From assembly GCA_020697295.1 (NCBI GenBank), contig JAJFBF010000019.1, positions 1-42,542 on the forward strand: DNA of 42,542 nucleotides. Direction: 5' to 3'. The notes beneath the pieces were generated by a model. It saw only the letters and a program-made list of their open reading frames with translations. It ran no database searches and was not told the DNA's origin. The position numbers and the translations under genes were made by a program. Of the stretch, positions 1 to 8,185 are shown piece by piece. How positions within the stretch are numbered: position 1 is the first letter of the stretch; every line of letters begins with the position of its first letter. This DNA comes from Moraxellaceae bacterium (GTDB taxonomy: Bacteria > Pseudomonadota > Gammaproteobacteria > Pseudomonadales > Moraxellaceae).

Positions 1-1461
1 CAGCGGCAGGTTCTTCTTGATGGGCACGTCCGCATTCTTCAGCTGCAGGTGCACCGGCTGCTCTTCCTCGTGGTTGGTGTTGGAGAGGAACACCGAGGAC
101 AGCTTGTCGAAGCTGATCTTGCCATCCGGCTTGGGGTAGGTGATCGGCGAGCACTGCGCGGCCAGGTCCAGCGTGGCGTGGTCCGGGGTCGAGTCGTGGA
201 TGGTGTAGGGGATCTTGCCGCCGAACCAGTTCTGGTCGATGAAGTTGAAGGCGGCGCCCATGAACATGCCCATGCGGTGCATGGCCGGGCCGAAGTTGCG
301 CGAGTTGTAGAGCTCGTCGTACAGCCAGGAGGCCTTGAACTTCTCGGTGAAGGAGGTCAGCTCGGTCTTGCCTTCGGCGCCGCCCTTGAGGGCCTCGAAG
401 GTGGCTTCGGCGGCGAGCATGCCCGACTTCCTGGCGGTGTGGCTGCCCTTGATCTTGGAGAAGTTCAGGAAGCCGGCGTCGTCGCCCACGATCATGCCGC
501 CCGGGAAGGTGAACCTGGGCAGGGAGTTGATGCCGCCCTTGCAGATGGCGCGGGCGCCATAGGCCACGCGCTTGCCACCTTCCAGGTACTGCTTGATCAC
601 CGGGTGGTGCTTGAGGCGCTGCATCTCGTCGAAGGGCGAGACGTAGGGATTGTGGTAGCTGAGGTCGGTAATGAGGCCCACGGAGATCTGGTTGTTCTCG
701 TGGTGATAAAGCCACCAGCCGCCGGTGCTGCCGGATTCGGACAGCGGCCAGCCGGCGCCGTGCATGACCAGGCCCGGCTTGTGCTTGCCCGGCTCGATGT
801 CCCACAGCTCCTTGATGCCGAGGCCGTAGTGCTGGGGATCGCGGTCGCGGTCCAGGTCGAACTGGCGGATCAGCTGCTTGCCGAGATGGCCGCGGCAGCC
901 TTCGGCGAACATGGTGTACCTGGCGTGCAGCTCATAGCCCGGGGTAAAGGAAGGCTTCTGCTTGCCGTGGCGGTCGATGCCCATGTCGCCGGTGGCGACG
1001 CCCTTCACGGAGCCGTCCTCATGGTAGAGGATTTCCGAGGCGGCAAAGCCGGGGAAGAGGTTCACTTCCAGCTCTTCGGCCTTGGTGGCCAGCCAGCGCA
1101 CGAGGTTGCCGAGGCTGATGATGTAGTTGCCGTCGTTGTGCATGGGCTTGGGAATGGCCCAGTGCGGGGTCAGCACCTTCTTGTCGCCGTTGAGCAGGAA
1201 GTAGACCTGGTCCTCGGTGACAGGGACATTGAGCGGGGCGCCGTCTTCCTTCCAGTTCGGGAAGAGCTCGTTGAGGGCGCGCGGCTCGAAACAGGCGCCG
1301 GACAGGATGTGGGCGCCGAATTCGGAGCCTTTTTCAACGACGCAGACCGATACTTCATGGCCGGATTCGATGCTCAGCTGACGCAGACGGATGGCCGCCG
1401 CGAGGCCGGCCGGGCCGCCCCCCACGATGACGACGTCAAACTCCATTGCTTCTCTTTCCAC
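1..1461 (-). CDS. Electron transfer flavoprotein-ubiquinone oxidoreductase (C-terminus cut by window edge)
   Basis: This membrane-associated flavo-iron-sulfur enzyme passes electrons from ETF, reduced by acyl-CoA dehydrogenases, to ubiquinone. The visible 487 residues open with a Rossmann dinucleotide-binding motif (VVIVGGGPAGLAAAIRL) and contain the family segments HILSGA, YGLGIKELW, GWPLSESGSTGGWWLYH and GGMIVGDDAGFLN. The 4Fe-4S ferredoxin-like C-terminal part, with its cysteine ligands, lies beyond position 1. I choose GTG at 1459-1461 as start: AGGAGG sits five bases before it and the resulting N-terminus (VEREAMEFDVV) resembles known family members. The internal ATG at 1444-1446 has no such ribosome site. 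It is not linked to etfAB here, but it would serve the acyl-CoA dehydrogenase encoded near 37.4-39.2 kb. The long plus-strand reading frame over the same DNA is a shadow. Confidence 0.95.
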   Translation of the reverse strand, partial: MEREAMEFDVVIVGGGPAGLAAAIRLRQLSIESGHEVSVCVVEKGSEFGAHILSGACFEPRALNELFPNWKEDGAPLNVPVTEDQVYFLLNGDKKVLTPHWAIPKPMHNDGNYIISLGNLVRWLATKAEELEVNLFPGFAASEILYHEDGSVKGVATGDMGIDRHGKQKPSFTPGYELHARYTMFAEGCRGHLGKQLIRQFDLDRDRDPQHYGLGIKELWDIEPGKHKPGLVMHGAGWPLSESGSTGGWWLYHHENNQISVGLITDLSYHNPYVSPFDEMQRLKHHPVIKQYLEGGKRVAYGARAICKGGINSLPRFTFPGGMIVGDDAGFLNFSKIKGSHTARKSGMLAAEATFEALKGGAEGKTELTSFTEKFKASWLYDELYNSRNFGPAMHRMGMFMGAAFNFIDQNWFGGKIPYTIHDSTPDHATLDLAAQCSPITYPKPDGKISFDKLSSVFLSNTNHEEEQPVHLQLKNADVPIKKNLPL

Positions 1462-1641
1462 GACAGCCTCCTCAACAAGCTGGACACAATCTAGCCATGC
1501 GCTTTAATGGCAACACGCTAAGTACGCACGGTGACTCGATTTTCGAGCGGCGCGTAGTATAAAAGCACACACCCGAAAGGCCAATGAAACTTGGCTTTTT
1601 CCTGTCTGACAACCTTGCTGCGTGACCCATCAGGCATTCCG

Positions 1642-2250
1642 ATGAGCGATACCCCCGACCCCGTGACGCCCGCGCCCTCGCAGCTGAGTGCCGACCCCCT
1701 GGCCATTGCCCGCCTGCTGAAGGACGAGGCCGGGCAGGACCCCAGGGGCCTGCCGCCCGTGCACAAGTGGAATCCCCCCTATTGCGGGGAGATCGACATG
1801 GAGATCCGCCGCAACGGGCAGTGGTTCTACATGGGCACGCCCATCGGCCGTGCGGCCCTGGTGCGACTCTTCAGCACCGTGCTGCGCCATGACGATGACG
1901 GTTACTACTACCTGGTGACGCCGGTGGAGAAGGTCCGGATCCGGGTCGAGGATGCGCCCTTCCTGGCCACCCTGGTCGAGCGCCATGAGGAGGCCGGGGT
2001 GAGCTACCTCCGCTTTACCACCCAGACCGGTGATGTGGTCGTGGCCGGACCGGAACATCCCATCCGGGTCAGTTTCCGGGATGATCTGGAGCCCAGCCCC
2101 TATGTCCATGTCCGGGACCGCCTGGATGCGCTGATCTCGCGCAACGTCTATTACCAGCTGGTGGAGTGGGGCGTCGAGACCGACGTGAACGGTCGTCCGG
2201 CGCTGGCCGTCGAAAGCGCGGGCGAGCGCTATGTCATAGGCTATCTCTAG
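1642..2250 (+). CDS. DUF1285 family protein
   Basis: A 202-residue soluble protein with the hallmarks of the DUF1285 family: the early segment PPVHKWNPPYCGEIDMEI, the aromatic patch NGQWFYMGTPI, YYYLVTPVEKVRIRVEDAPF, and the terminal NVYYQLVEWG. The molecular function of the family is not established; no catalytic motif is obvious. Start at ATG 1642 gives the N-terminus MSDTPDPVTP. An in-frame ATG at 1591 would add 17 residues, but that part (MAFSCLTTLLRD) does not look conserved. The gene is divergent from the ETF-QO gene, with a 180-bp shared upstream region containing a TATAAA-like stretch near 1558. No signal peptide or membrane segment is visible. Confidence 0.85.
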   Translation: MSDTPDPVTPAPSQLSADPLAIARLLKDEAGQDPRGLPPVHKWNPPYCGEIDMEIRRNGQWFYMGTPIGRAALVRLFSTVLRHDDDGYYYLVTPVEKVRIRVEDAPFLATLVERHEEAGVSYLRFTTQTGDVVVAGPEHPIRVSFRDDLEPSPYVHVRDRLDALISRNVYYQLVEWGVETDVNGRPALAVESAGERYVIGYL

Positions 2251-2299
2251 GCGCCTCTTTTCGGTCGCCTGAGTTCTTGGGGTGGCTTGGCAGCGTTTG

Positions 2300-2319
2300 T
2301 GTCGGGATGAATCCCGACA
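2300..2319. repeat. REP-like palindrome
   Basis: The core GTCGGGATGAATCCCGAC (2301-2318) is a perfect 8-bp inverted repeat around GA, extended one pair by T/A on each side. The same core recurs at 7917-7934, in a variant at 7955-7972 and degenerate at 26481-26499, always between genes. This is the pattern of repetitive extragenic palindromic elements. Confidence 0.75.
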
Positions 2320-2425
2320 TACCGGAATGGGCATTTGGCCGCAGCCGCTTAGAGCAATTGGTGCTCAGGCGGGCACCCTAAGTCGTCTGTACTAAGCTGA
2401 TCTGGTTACTGGCAGGGGATGCTTC

Positions 2426-3274
2426 ATGGCTGTGATGCGTAGCCGCCTGCGTGCACATGCCGTTGAATGGCATGTGGCGCCAGCCGCCCATATCGACTCC
2501 CGACACCGAACCGGCTTCCTCGAGTTGCAGCGCCGCTGCAACCAGGAACTCTGCCGGCACCCCGCGTTGACCCACAATGTCTGGCTGGATGCGCTGGAGG
2601 CCGCGCGCATGCCGCCCACCCCGGAGCGCCTGCTGGCCGCGTTGCAGCAGTGGGTGCGCTTCCTGGGCACGCTGTCGCGGGCGCGGAGCCAGCATGCCCG
2701 TTCGCTGCAGGGCGGATGCGGGCATGAGGAAGGGGACTGCGGCACGGCGGTGGTGATCTGCTTTGACGAAAATGGCGTGCCCTGGTGTCCGCCATTGCCG
2801 GGCCTGGGCATGGGAGATCCCCGGGTGATGAGCGAACGCCTGCAGGCCTGGTCGAACGCCTGGCATCAGTCGGTCGGCCAGGCGCCGGCCGTGGCCTCGC
2901 CCCTGGCCGCCACCGACTCGCTGTGCGCGCTGGTGGAGCGCGACTACAACTCGCCCCGCCTCAGCGGATCGCTGGGGACGATGATGGCGCTGGAAAACGC
3001 CATCAGCACGGACTTCTGGCAGCGCCTGGCGCGGGGCCTGCGCCAGTGCTGCGAGGCGCTGGGCCTCAAGTTCCCGGATGCCGGCTTCTTTCCGGTGGCG
3101 GAAACCCATGCGCGGCTGCAGGCGCGGCATGTGCTGTATCTCGTGGAAGGCGCGAGCGTGCATGACCTGCTCGACGAGGCGGCCTTCTTCGATGCCGGGC
3201 TGGTGGCACTGGGCAGCCTTGACCGCTTCTGGGCGGCGCTGGCGGAGGGCATGGCGGAGTCGGTGCAGCACTGA
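2426..3274 (+). CDS. Unknown protein, possibly heme-oxygenase-like fold (diiron oxidase-like)
   Basis: A 282-residue soluble, mostly helical protein with no signal peptide. I do not recognise a named family. The C-terminal half has spacing reminiscent of heme-oxygenase-like diiron oxidases: a helix with GSLGTMMALENAIS (Glu in a small-residue helix), then about 45 residues later FPVAETHARLQARHVLYLVE with Glu and two His seven residues apart, then a final helix FWAALAEGMAESVQ. These are the places where such enzymes carry metal ligands, but the similarity is by eye only. ATG at 2426 has AGGGG seven bases upstream. The gene converges with rapA, only 24 bp apart end to end. The N-terminal ~100 residues hold Cys-rich patches (GGCGHEEGDCG, CFDENGVPWC) of unknown meaning. 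Confidence 0.7.
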   Translation: MAVMRSRLRAHAVEWHVAPAAHIDSRHRTGFLELQRRCNQELCRHPALTHNVWLDALEAARMPPTPERLLAALQQWVRFLGTLSRARSQHARSLQGGCGHEEGDCGTAVVICFDENGVPWCPPLPGLGMGDPRVMSERLQAWSNAWHQSVGQAPAVASPLAATDSLCALVERDYNSPRLSGSLGTMMALENAISTDFWQRLARGLRQCCEALGLKFPDAGFFPVAETHARLQARHVLYLVEGASVHDLLDEAAFFDAGLVALGSLDRFWAALAEGMAESVQH

Positions 3275-3298
3275 GCCCGGCACGTCCCCCGGCGAACC

Positions 3299-6118
3299 TC
3301 AGGCGGCGACGATGAGACGCACCGCGTGAGCCACCAGGCGCAGGTCCTCCAGCGCCTTCTCACCCTCGGCCAGGCGCTGCTCCAGCAGGCGGATTTCCTG
3401 AGGGCGGACGCCAGGATTGATGGCGGCCAGCGCCTTCAGGCGCTCGATTTCCGCACCGCTGATACCGCGCCAGCGCTCCAGCGCGGCCGCGCGCAGCGCG
3501 GGCAACTGCTTTTCGCTGCTGTGCGCGGCCTGCGCCAGCAACTTCTCCAGCAATTCCTGCTGCTGCTTGACGAGCTGGCGGCCGACGCTGCGGTCCAGCG
3601 GCTGCAGCTGCTTGACCAAGGTGTCGTGCGACACCTTGTCACCCAGCTCGCGGCCGTGATGGTCGAGCAGCACGCGCTGCACCAGCGAGGGCAGGGCGGC
3701 CTCGATATTGAGGCCGCGCGGGGCGACGACTTCGAGCCGGAAGAACAGCTCCACCAGCAGCGTGCCCGGCTTGATGCCCTTGTTGCGGATCAGGGCGATA
3801 TTGGCGTTGCCGTATTCCTGCGAATGGAACAGGTCGAGCAGGCCTTGCGCCATGGGGTGTTCCCAGCTGAGGAAGTGCACGTCCTCGCGCGACAGCGAAT
3901 AATCGCGCGAGAAGGACACGGTCATGCCTTCCGGGTCGAGACCGGGAAAACCTTCAAGCAACTGGTGATCGCCCGGGCGCAGGATATGCAGATGGGATTC
4001 CAGCTGCTCTTCCTGGTCGATGCCGAAGGCCGACCATGAGCGCTCCAGGAACTCCGGCAGGCGGGCGTTGTCGTCCTCGGCTTCCAGGGCGGCGATGAGC
4101 GCGGCGGCTTCGTCCTTGCGGCAGGAATTGAGCTCGATGAGACGGTCGCGGCCCTGCTCGAGGTCGGCGAGCAATTCGTCGCGGCGATTGCGGGCGTCCA
4201 CCAGCAGTTGCTCGAACTCGTCGCCGCCGGCGGCGATGCCCTTGCGCAGGCGCGAGCGGAATTCATCCACCAGCGTGCGCGCGGTCGGGCTGATGCTCTC
4301 GAACGCATCGAGGGCCTCGTGGTACCAGCGGAACAGGCGCTCCTGGGCGGTACCGCTGAAATAGGGCACGTGCAGGCGGATGGTATCCTGCTGGCCGATG
4401 CGGTCGAGGCGGCCGATGCGCTGCTCAAGCAACTCGGGGTCGGCCGGCAGGTCGAAGAGCACGAGGTGGTGGGCGAACTGGAAGTTGCGGCCCTCGGAGC
4501 CGATCTCGGAGCAGAGCAGGACCTGGGCGCCGTAGTCGGCGTCGGCAAAGTAGGCGGCGGCGCGGTCGCGCTCGATCAGGCTCATGCCCTCATGGAACAC
4601 GGAGGTACGCACGCCCTGCTTGAGGCGCAGGTATTCCTCGAGGGCGAGGGCCACCGGACTGGAGCGGCAAATCAGCAGGATCTTGTCGCGCTTGAGCTTC
4701 TTCATCAGGCCGCCGAGCCATTCCACGCGCGAATCGGTCTCGACCCAGTTGTCGTCCTCAGCGCTCATTTCTGGATAGAGCGATTGCGTGAGATCCGCCG
4801 TGTCGGCGCCGCCTTCTAGGGCGACCGGCAGGCACTGGCGCTCGGGGAAGCCACCGATGGCCTCTCGCGTGTTGCGGAAGAGCACGCGGCCGGTGCCATG
4901 GCGGTCGAGCAGGGCGGCGAGGGCGGCGCGGCGGCCTTCCCTGCTGTCGAGGCTGGTGAGCAGGGCGGCCGGCAGTTTTTCACGCAGGGTGGCATCGGCT
5001 GCGGCGCTGAGCGGCGCGTCGGCCAGGAGTTCGCCGGCAGCGCTGGCGACGGCGGCAAACGACTCCTCTTCCTCGATGAAGACCTCGAGGTCGTGGTAGC
5101 GCGCGGGGTCGAGCAGGCGCAGGCGCGCAAAATGGCTGGCCACGCCCAGGTGCTCGGGCGTCGCGGTCAGCAGCAACACGCCGTTGCTGGCGGCGGCCAG
5201 GGTTTCCACGAGCTCGTAGGCGGGGCTGGCGTCTTCCGGACTCCACTCGAGATGATGGGCCTCGTCGACCACGAGCAGGTCCCACTGCGCTTCGGTCAGC
5301 GCCTGCTCGATATGCGGATGGTCGACGGCAAGTTCCTGGGCCATGAGCACGATCTGCTCGGTCTCGAAGGGATTCGCGTCCTCGTCGCTTTCCTTGATGG
5401 CGGCGCAACGCTCGAGGTCGAACAGGGAACAGTTGAGGTTGAAACGGCGACGCATCTCGACCAGCCACTGGTACTGCAGGTTTTCCGGCACGAGGATGAG
5501 CACGCGGCCGGCGCGGCCGGTCTGCAGTTGCTGGTGGATGATGAGGCCGGCCTCGATGGTCTTGCCGAGGCCGACCTCGTCGCCGAGCAGCACGCGCGGC
5601 TGCGGCCGGGTGCCGACTTCATGGGCGATATAGAACTGGTGCGGCACCTTGCCGAGACGGGGGCCGATAAGCCCGCGCACCGGCGACTGCGCCAGGCGCT
5701 CGCGCTGCAGCAGCGCCTGCACGCGCAGGTTGAACAGCTCGTTGTTGTCGAGCTGCGAGGCCAGCAGGCGTTCCTGCGGGCGCGACAGGTGGATGTCGGC
5801 GGCAAGGCGGGTCTCGTTGAGCACGCTCTCGACACCTTCCGCGTTTTTCACCGTATAGCGCAGCAGGCCGCGCTGGTCTTCCACGCTGACGACCGTGAAG
5901 GCAGTGCCGGCGACATCGTGCACGGCATCGCCTTCGGCAAAGCGGATGCGCGAGAGCGGCGCGTTGTTGCGCGCATACACGCGGGTTTCCTCGCTCTTGG
6001 GGAAGAGCACGGTCAGCGAGCGGGCGTCGACCTCGATCATCACGCCAAGACCCAGTTCGGTCTCGGTATCGGAAATCCAGCGCTGGCCAACGGCCGGGGC
6101 AAAAACAGCAGCAGTCAT
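3299..6118 (-). CDS. rapA: RNA polymerase-associated Swi2/Snf2 ATPase RapA
   Basis: RapA is an ATP-dependent SF2 translocase that binds RNA polymerase and recycles stalled enzyme. The 939-residue product is close to the usual ~968. The N-terminal tandem Tudor-like part starts VGQRWISDTETELGLG. Walker A is DEVGLGKT at residues 180-187 and the Walker B/DEAH box is at 285-288. Motif III (LLLTATPEHLG) follows. The second RecA lobe shows ILLICRSS, VFHEGMSLIERDRAAAYF, CSEIGSEGRNFQFAHHLVLFDLP and the arginine-finger motif QRIGRLDRIGQ. The C-terminal RapA-specific region contains LSWEHPMAQGLLDL. rluA lies just upstream on the same strand (stop 6154), as in E. coli, supporting a shared transcript. Confidence 0.97.
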   Translation of the reverse strand: MTAAVFAPAVGQRWISDTETELGLGVMIEVDARSLTVLFPKSEETRVYARNNAPLSRIRFAEGDAVHDVAGTAFTVVSVEDQRGLLRYTVKNAEGVESVLNETRLAADIHLSRPQERLLASQLDNNELFNLRVQALLQRERLAQSPVRGLIGPRLGKVPHQFYIAHEVGTRPQPRVLLGDEVGLGKTIEAGLIIHQQLQTGRAGRVLILVPENLQYQWLVEMRRRFNLNCSLFDLERCAAIKESDEDANPFETEQIVLMAQELAVDHPHIEQALTEAQWDLLVVDEAHHLEWSPEDASPAYELVETLAAASNGVLLLTATPEHLGVASHFARLRLLDPARYHDLEVFIEEEESFAAVASAAGELLADAPLSAAADATLREKLPAALLTSLDSREGRRAALAALLDRHGTGRVLFRNTREAIGGFPERQCLPVALEGGADTADLTQSLYPEMSAEDDNWVETDSRVEWLGGLMKKLKRDKILLICRSSPVALALEEYLRLKQGVRTSVFHEGMSLIERDRAAAYFADADYGAQVLLCSEIGSEGRNFQFAHHLVLFDLPADPELLEQRIGRLDRIGQQDTIRLHVPYFSGTAQERLFRWYHEALDAFESISPTARTLVDEFRSRLRKGIAAGGDEFEQLLVDARNRRDELLADLEQGRDRLIELNSCRKDEAAALIAALEAEDDNARLPEFLERSWSAFGIDQEEQLESHLHILRPGDHQLLEGFPGLDPEGMTVSFSRDYSLSREDVHFLSWEHPMAQGLLDLFHSQEYGNANIALIRNKGIKPGTLLVELFFRLEVVAPRGLNIEAALPSLVQRVLLDHHGRELGDKVSHDTLVKQLQPLDRSVGRQLVKQQQELLEKLLAQAAHSSEKQLPALRAAALERWRGISGAEIERLKALAAINPGVRPQEIRLLEQRLAEGEKALEDLRLVAHAVRLIVAA

Positions 6119-6153
6119 CTAGTAATCCTGGAAAAGCACATCAAAATTCGGGG

Positions 6154-6813
6154 CTAGAACGGCGCAGGTCGCTGGAAGCGTAGTCGCCCGCCATGCACAG
6201 GGTGGACGAAACCCAGGGTTTCCGCATGCAGGCAGAGGCGGCTGCCGGGCGGGCAGGCTTCTGCGGGCGCATACAGCGAATCGCCAAGCAGGGGGTGGCC
6301 CAGGGCCTGCAGGTGCACGCGCAGCTGGTGGGTGCGCCCGGTATGGGGCACCAGGTCGACGCGGGTCAGGCCGGGCTGGCGCTCCAGCACCCGCCATTCG
6401 GTGAGGGCGGACTGGCCCTCGTCCACGTCGACCACATGGCGCGGCTTGCTGGGCGGGTCGTAGCGCAGCGGCAGGTCGATGCGGCCGGCGTTCTCCGCGA
6501 GCTGCCCCAGCGCGATGGCGACATAGACCTTGTCGACCTCGCGGTCGTGGAACTGGCGCGACAGCTCGCGATGGGTGTCGGCGTCACGGGCCACGACGAG
6601 CAGGCCGGAGGTGTCCTGGTCGAGACGGTGCACGATGCGCACATCAGGATAGCCGGCCTGGAGGCGGGCGATCAGGCAGTCCTGCTTGTCTTCGCCACGG
6701 CCGGGGACGCTGAGCAGCCCTGCCGGCTTTTCGACGACCAGCAGCGAGGCGTCGGCATAGAGCACGAGCGGCGTGGCATCGGGGTCGAGGGGGAAAGCGG
6801 GGAGGGCGGACAT
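6154..6813 (-). CDS. rluA: RluA-family rRNA/tRNA pseudouridine synthase
   Basis: It converts uridine to pseudouridine in RNA; the E. coli homologue acts on 23S rRNA position 746 and tRNA position 32. The 219-residue length equals E. coli RluA. The catalytic motif HRLDQDTSG places the nucleophilic Asp at residue 65. Other family motifs are VVEKPAGLLSVPGRG near the N-terminus, KVYVAI, PHTGRTHQLRVHLQALGHPLLGD and a C-terminal LCLHAETLGFVHPV. There is no S4 domain, as expected for the RluA subgroup. The start ATG is at 6811-6813. Adjacency to rapA, 36 bp downstream, strengthens the assignment to RluA rather than RluC or RluD. Confidence 0.94.
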   Translation of the reverse strand: MSALPAFPLDPDATPLVLYADASLLVVEKPAGLLSVPGRGEDKQDCLIARLQAGYPDVRIVHRLDQDTSGLLVVARDADTHRELSRQFHDREVDKVYVAIALGQLAENAGRIDLPLRYDPPSKPRHVVDVDEGQSALTEWRVLERQPGLTRVDLVPHTGRTHQLRVHLQALGHPLLGDSLYAPAEACPPGSRLCLHAETLGFVHPVHGGRLRFQRPAPF

Positions 6814-7027
6814 GGCGTCGGGGCGGCCGTCATGGCGTCAAGGGGCGCGCATTGTAATGCAGGGCGCGGTGCGGGTCATTGTCCATCTGCCCTTTGCGCT
6901 TGCAGTCATTGTTGCAGGGGACGAACGGAGTTATGTGGCGCCGGGGCTGTATCGCGCGAGCGCACGGGTACAAGATGGGGCAATCCGCGGAAGCCAGGGG
7001 TTTTCGCTTCAAGTATTCGGAGGCGTC

Positions 7028-7819
7028 ATGCTGCCCACCCTGTTCATTTCCCATGGCTCGCCCATGCTGGCCACCGAGCCCGGCGTCTATGGCCATGCCT
7101 GGCAGGAGATTGCACGGGCGATGCCGCGTCCCGCCGCCATCCTGGTGATCTCCGCGCACTGGACCACGGCGCAGGCGGCACTGACCCTGGCCGATCCGCC
7201 CGAGACGATCCATGACTTTGGCGGCTTCCCGCCCGAGCTCTATCGCCTGCGCTATCCGGCGCCCGGCGCGCCGGAACTGGCCCGGACCGCCGCTGCACTG
7301 CTGGCGGATGCCGGAATCGAGGCCGGGCTTGCGCCTGCGCGCGGGCTTGACCATGGCGCCTGGGTGCCGCTGCTGCATATGTATCCGGAAGCGGATATCC
7401 CGGTTACGCAGTTGTCGGTGCAGCCCGGGCGCGACGCCGCCTGGCATTTGCGACTGGGCGAGGCCCTGCAGCCCTTGCCTGCGCAAGATGTGTTGCTGCT
7501 GGCCTCGGGCAGCCTGACCCACAACCTGCGCGACTTTGATTTCGCGGAGTTCAGCGTCGACCGGGCGGAGCCCTACGTGAAGGACTTCCAGGACTGGATG
7601 TTGCAGGCGCTATCCTCCGGCGACAGCGCGCGCCTGGCCGACTGGCAGCGGCAGGCGCCCGCGGCCCTGCGCGCCCATCCCACTCCCGAACACCTGCTGC
7701 CGCTGTTTGTGGCTCGCGGCGCGGCCGGGATGTCGCCCCGGGTGCGGCGGCCGCTGGCCAACTACTCCGGCGGCGCGCTGGCCATGGACTGTTATCTGTT
7801 TGACCAGAAGAACTCCTGA
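7028..7819 (+). CDS. LigB-family extradiol dioxygenase (4,5-DOPA dioxygenase-like)
   Basis: The 263-residue product matches the YgiD/DODA type of class III extradiol dioxygenases, non-heme iron or zinc enzymes that open catechol rings. Visible ligand motifs are ISHGSPML near the N-terminus, VISAHWTT, RGLDHGAWVPLLHMYP and GSLTHNLRDF. The terminal part NYSGGALAMDCYLF is also characteristic. I choose ATG 7028 because GGAGG lies at 7019-7023; the longer frame open from 6773 runs through non-conserved sequence antisense to the rluA start region. The gene is divergent from rluA. The physiological substrate in bacteria is usually unknown; YgiD acts on L-DOPA in vitro. Confidence 0.9.
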   Translation: MLPTLFISHGSPMLATEPGVYGHAWQEIARAMPRPAAILVISAHWTTAQAALTLADPPETIHDFGGFPPELYRLRYPAPGAPELARTAAALLADAGIEAGLAPARGLDHGAWVPLLHMYPEADIPVTQLSVQPGRDAAWHLRLGEALQPLPAQDVLLLASGSLTHNLRDFDFAEFSVDRAEPYVKDFQDWMLQALSSGDSARLADWQRQAPAALRAHPTPEHLLPLFVARGAAGMSPRVRRPLANYSGGALAMDCYLFDQKNS

Positions 7820-7916
7820 CCGCCCGCCGTTTGCGGGGAGCGTCCGGCGCAAAGTGTTCGGCGCGAACGGGGGCGGGTCAGGGGCCGGTTATGGTAGGTC
7901 GGTTGTCCTGGGGGCA

Positions 7917-7934
7917 GTCGGGATGAATCCCGAC
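7917..7934. repeat. REP-like palindrome, perfect copy
   Basis: GTCGGGATGAATCCCGAC, identical in its 18-base core to the copy at 2301-2318. It can form a hairpin with an 8-bp stem and a GA turn. Confidence 0.75.
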
Positions 7935-7954
7935 CCAAGGGAAAGGTGGTTTCA

Positions 7955-7972
7955 GTCGGGGTGAATCCCGAT
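7955..7972. repeat. REP-like palindrome, variant copy
   Basis: GTCGGGGTGAATCCCGAT, two substitutions from the core, starting 38 bp after the start of the copy at 7917. Both copies are preceded by CA, so the pair is a short direct repeat of palindromes. Confidence 0.65.
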
Positions 7973-8185
7973 CTGCAGGGGCGGGTCGGGATGCCTTCCG
8001 CAGGAACGCAGGGGCCCTGCAAATACCACAGGTGGAGAACGCCCTTAACAAAAGTGGCTTTCCCTGCGTCCGTCAGCCCATGGTCTGATAACGCATGGCC
8101 TGTGCCGTCGATTTTCTCCTGATGGCGGACGGTCGGGGCGCGGAGGAATTCTGCGTTTCATCCCCCCAAGGACAGGGAGGTGGGC

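Larger units (their letters stand above)
7820..8185. other. Intergenic region with REP-like repeats and no gene
   Basis: This 366-bp space separates the dioxygenase from the cyclopropane synthase. It contains two REP-like palindromes (7917-7934 and 7955-7972) and a half copy near 7986-7995. I see no convincing coding frame on either strand. The promoter of the downstream gene should lie in its last ~150 bp. Confidence 0.7.

Noticed and set aside
49..1494. 481-codon open frame on the plus strand
   Set aside because: It is antisense to ETF-QO, whose minus-strand translation shows clear family motifs; high GC at third positions leaves the opposite strand open.
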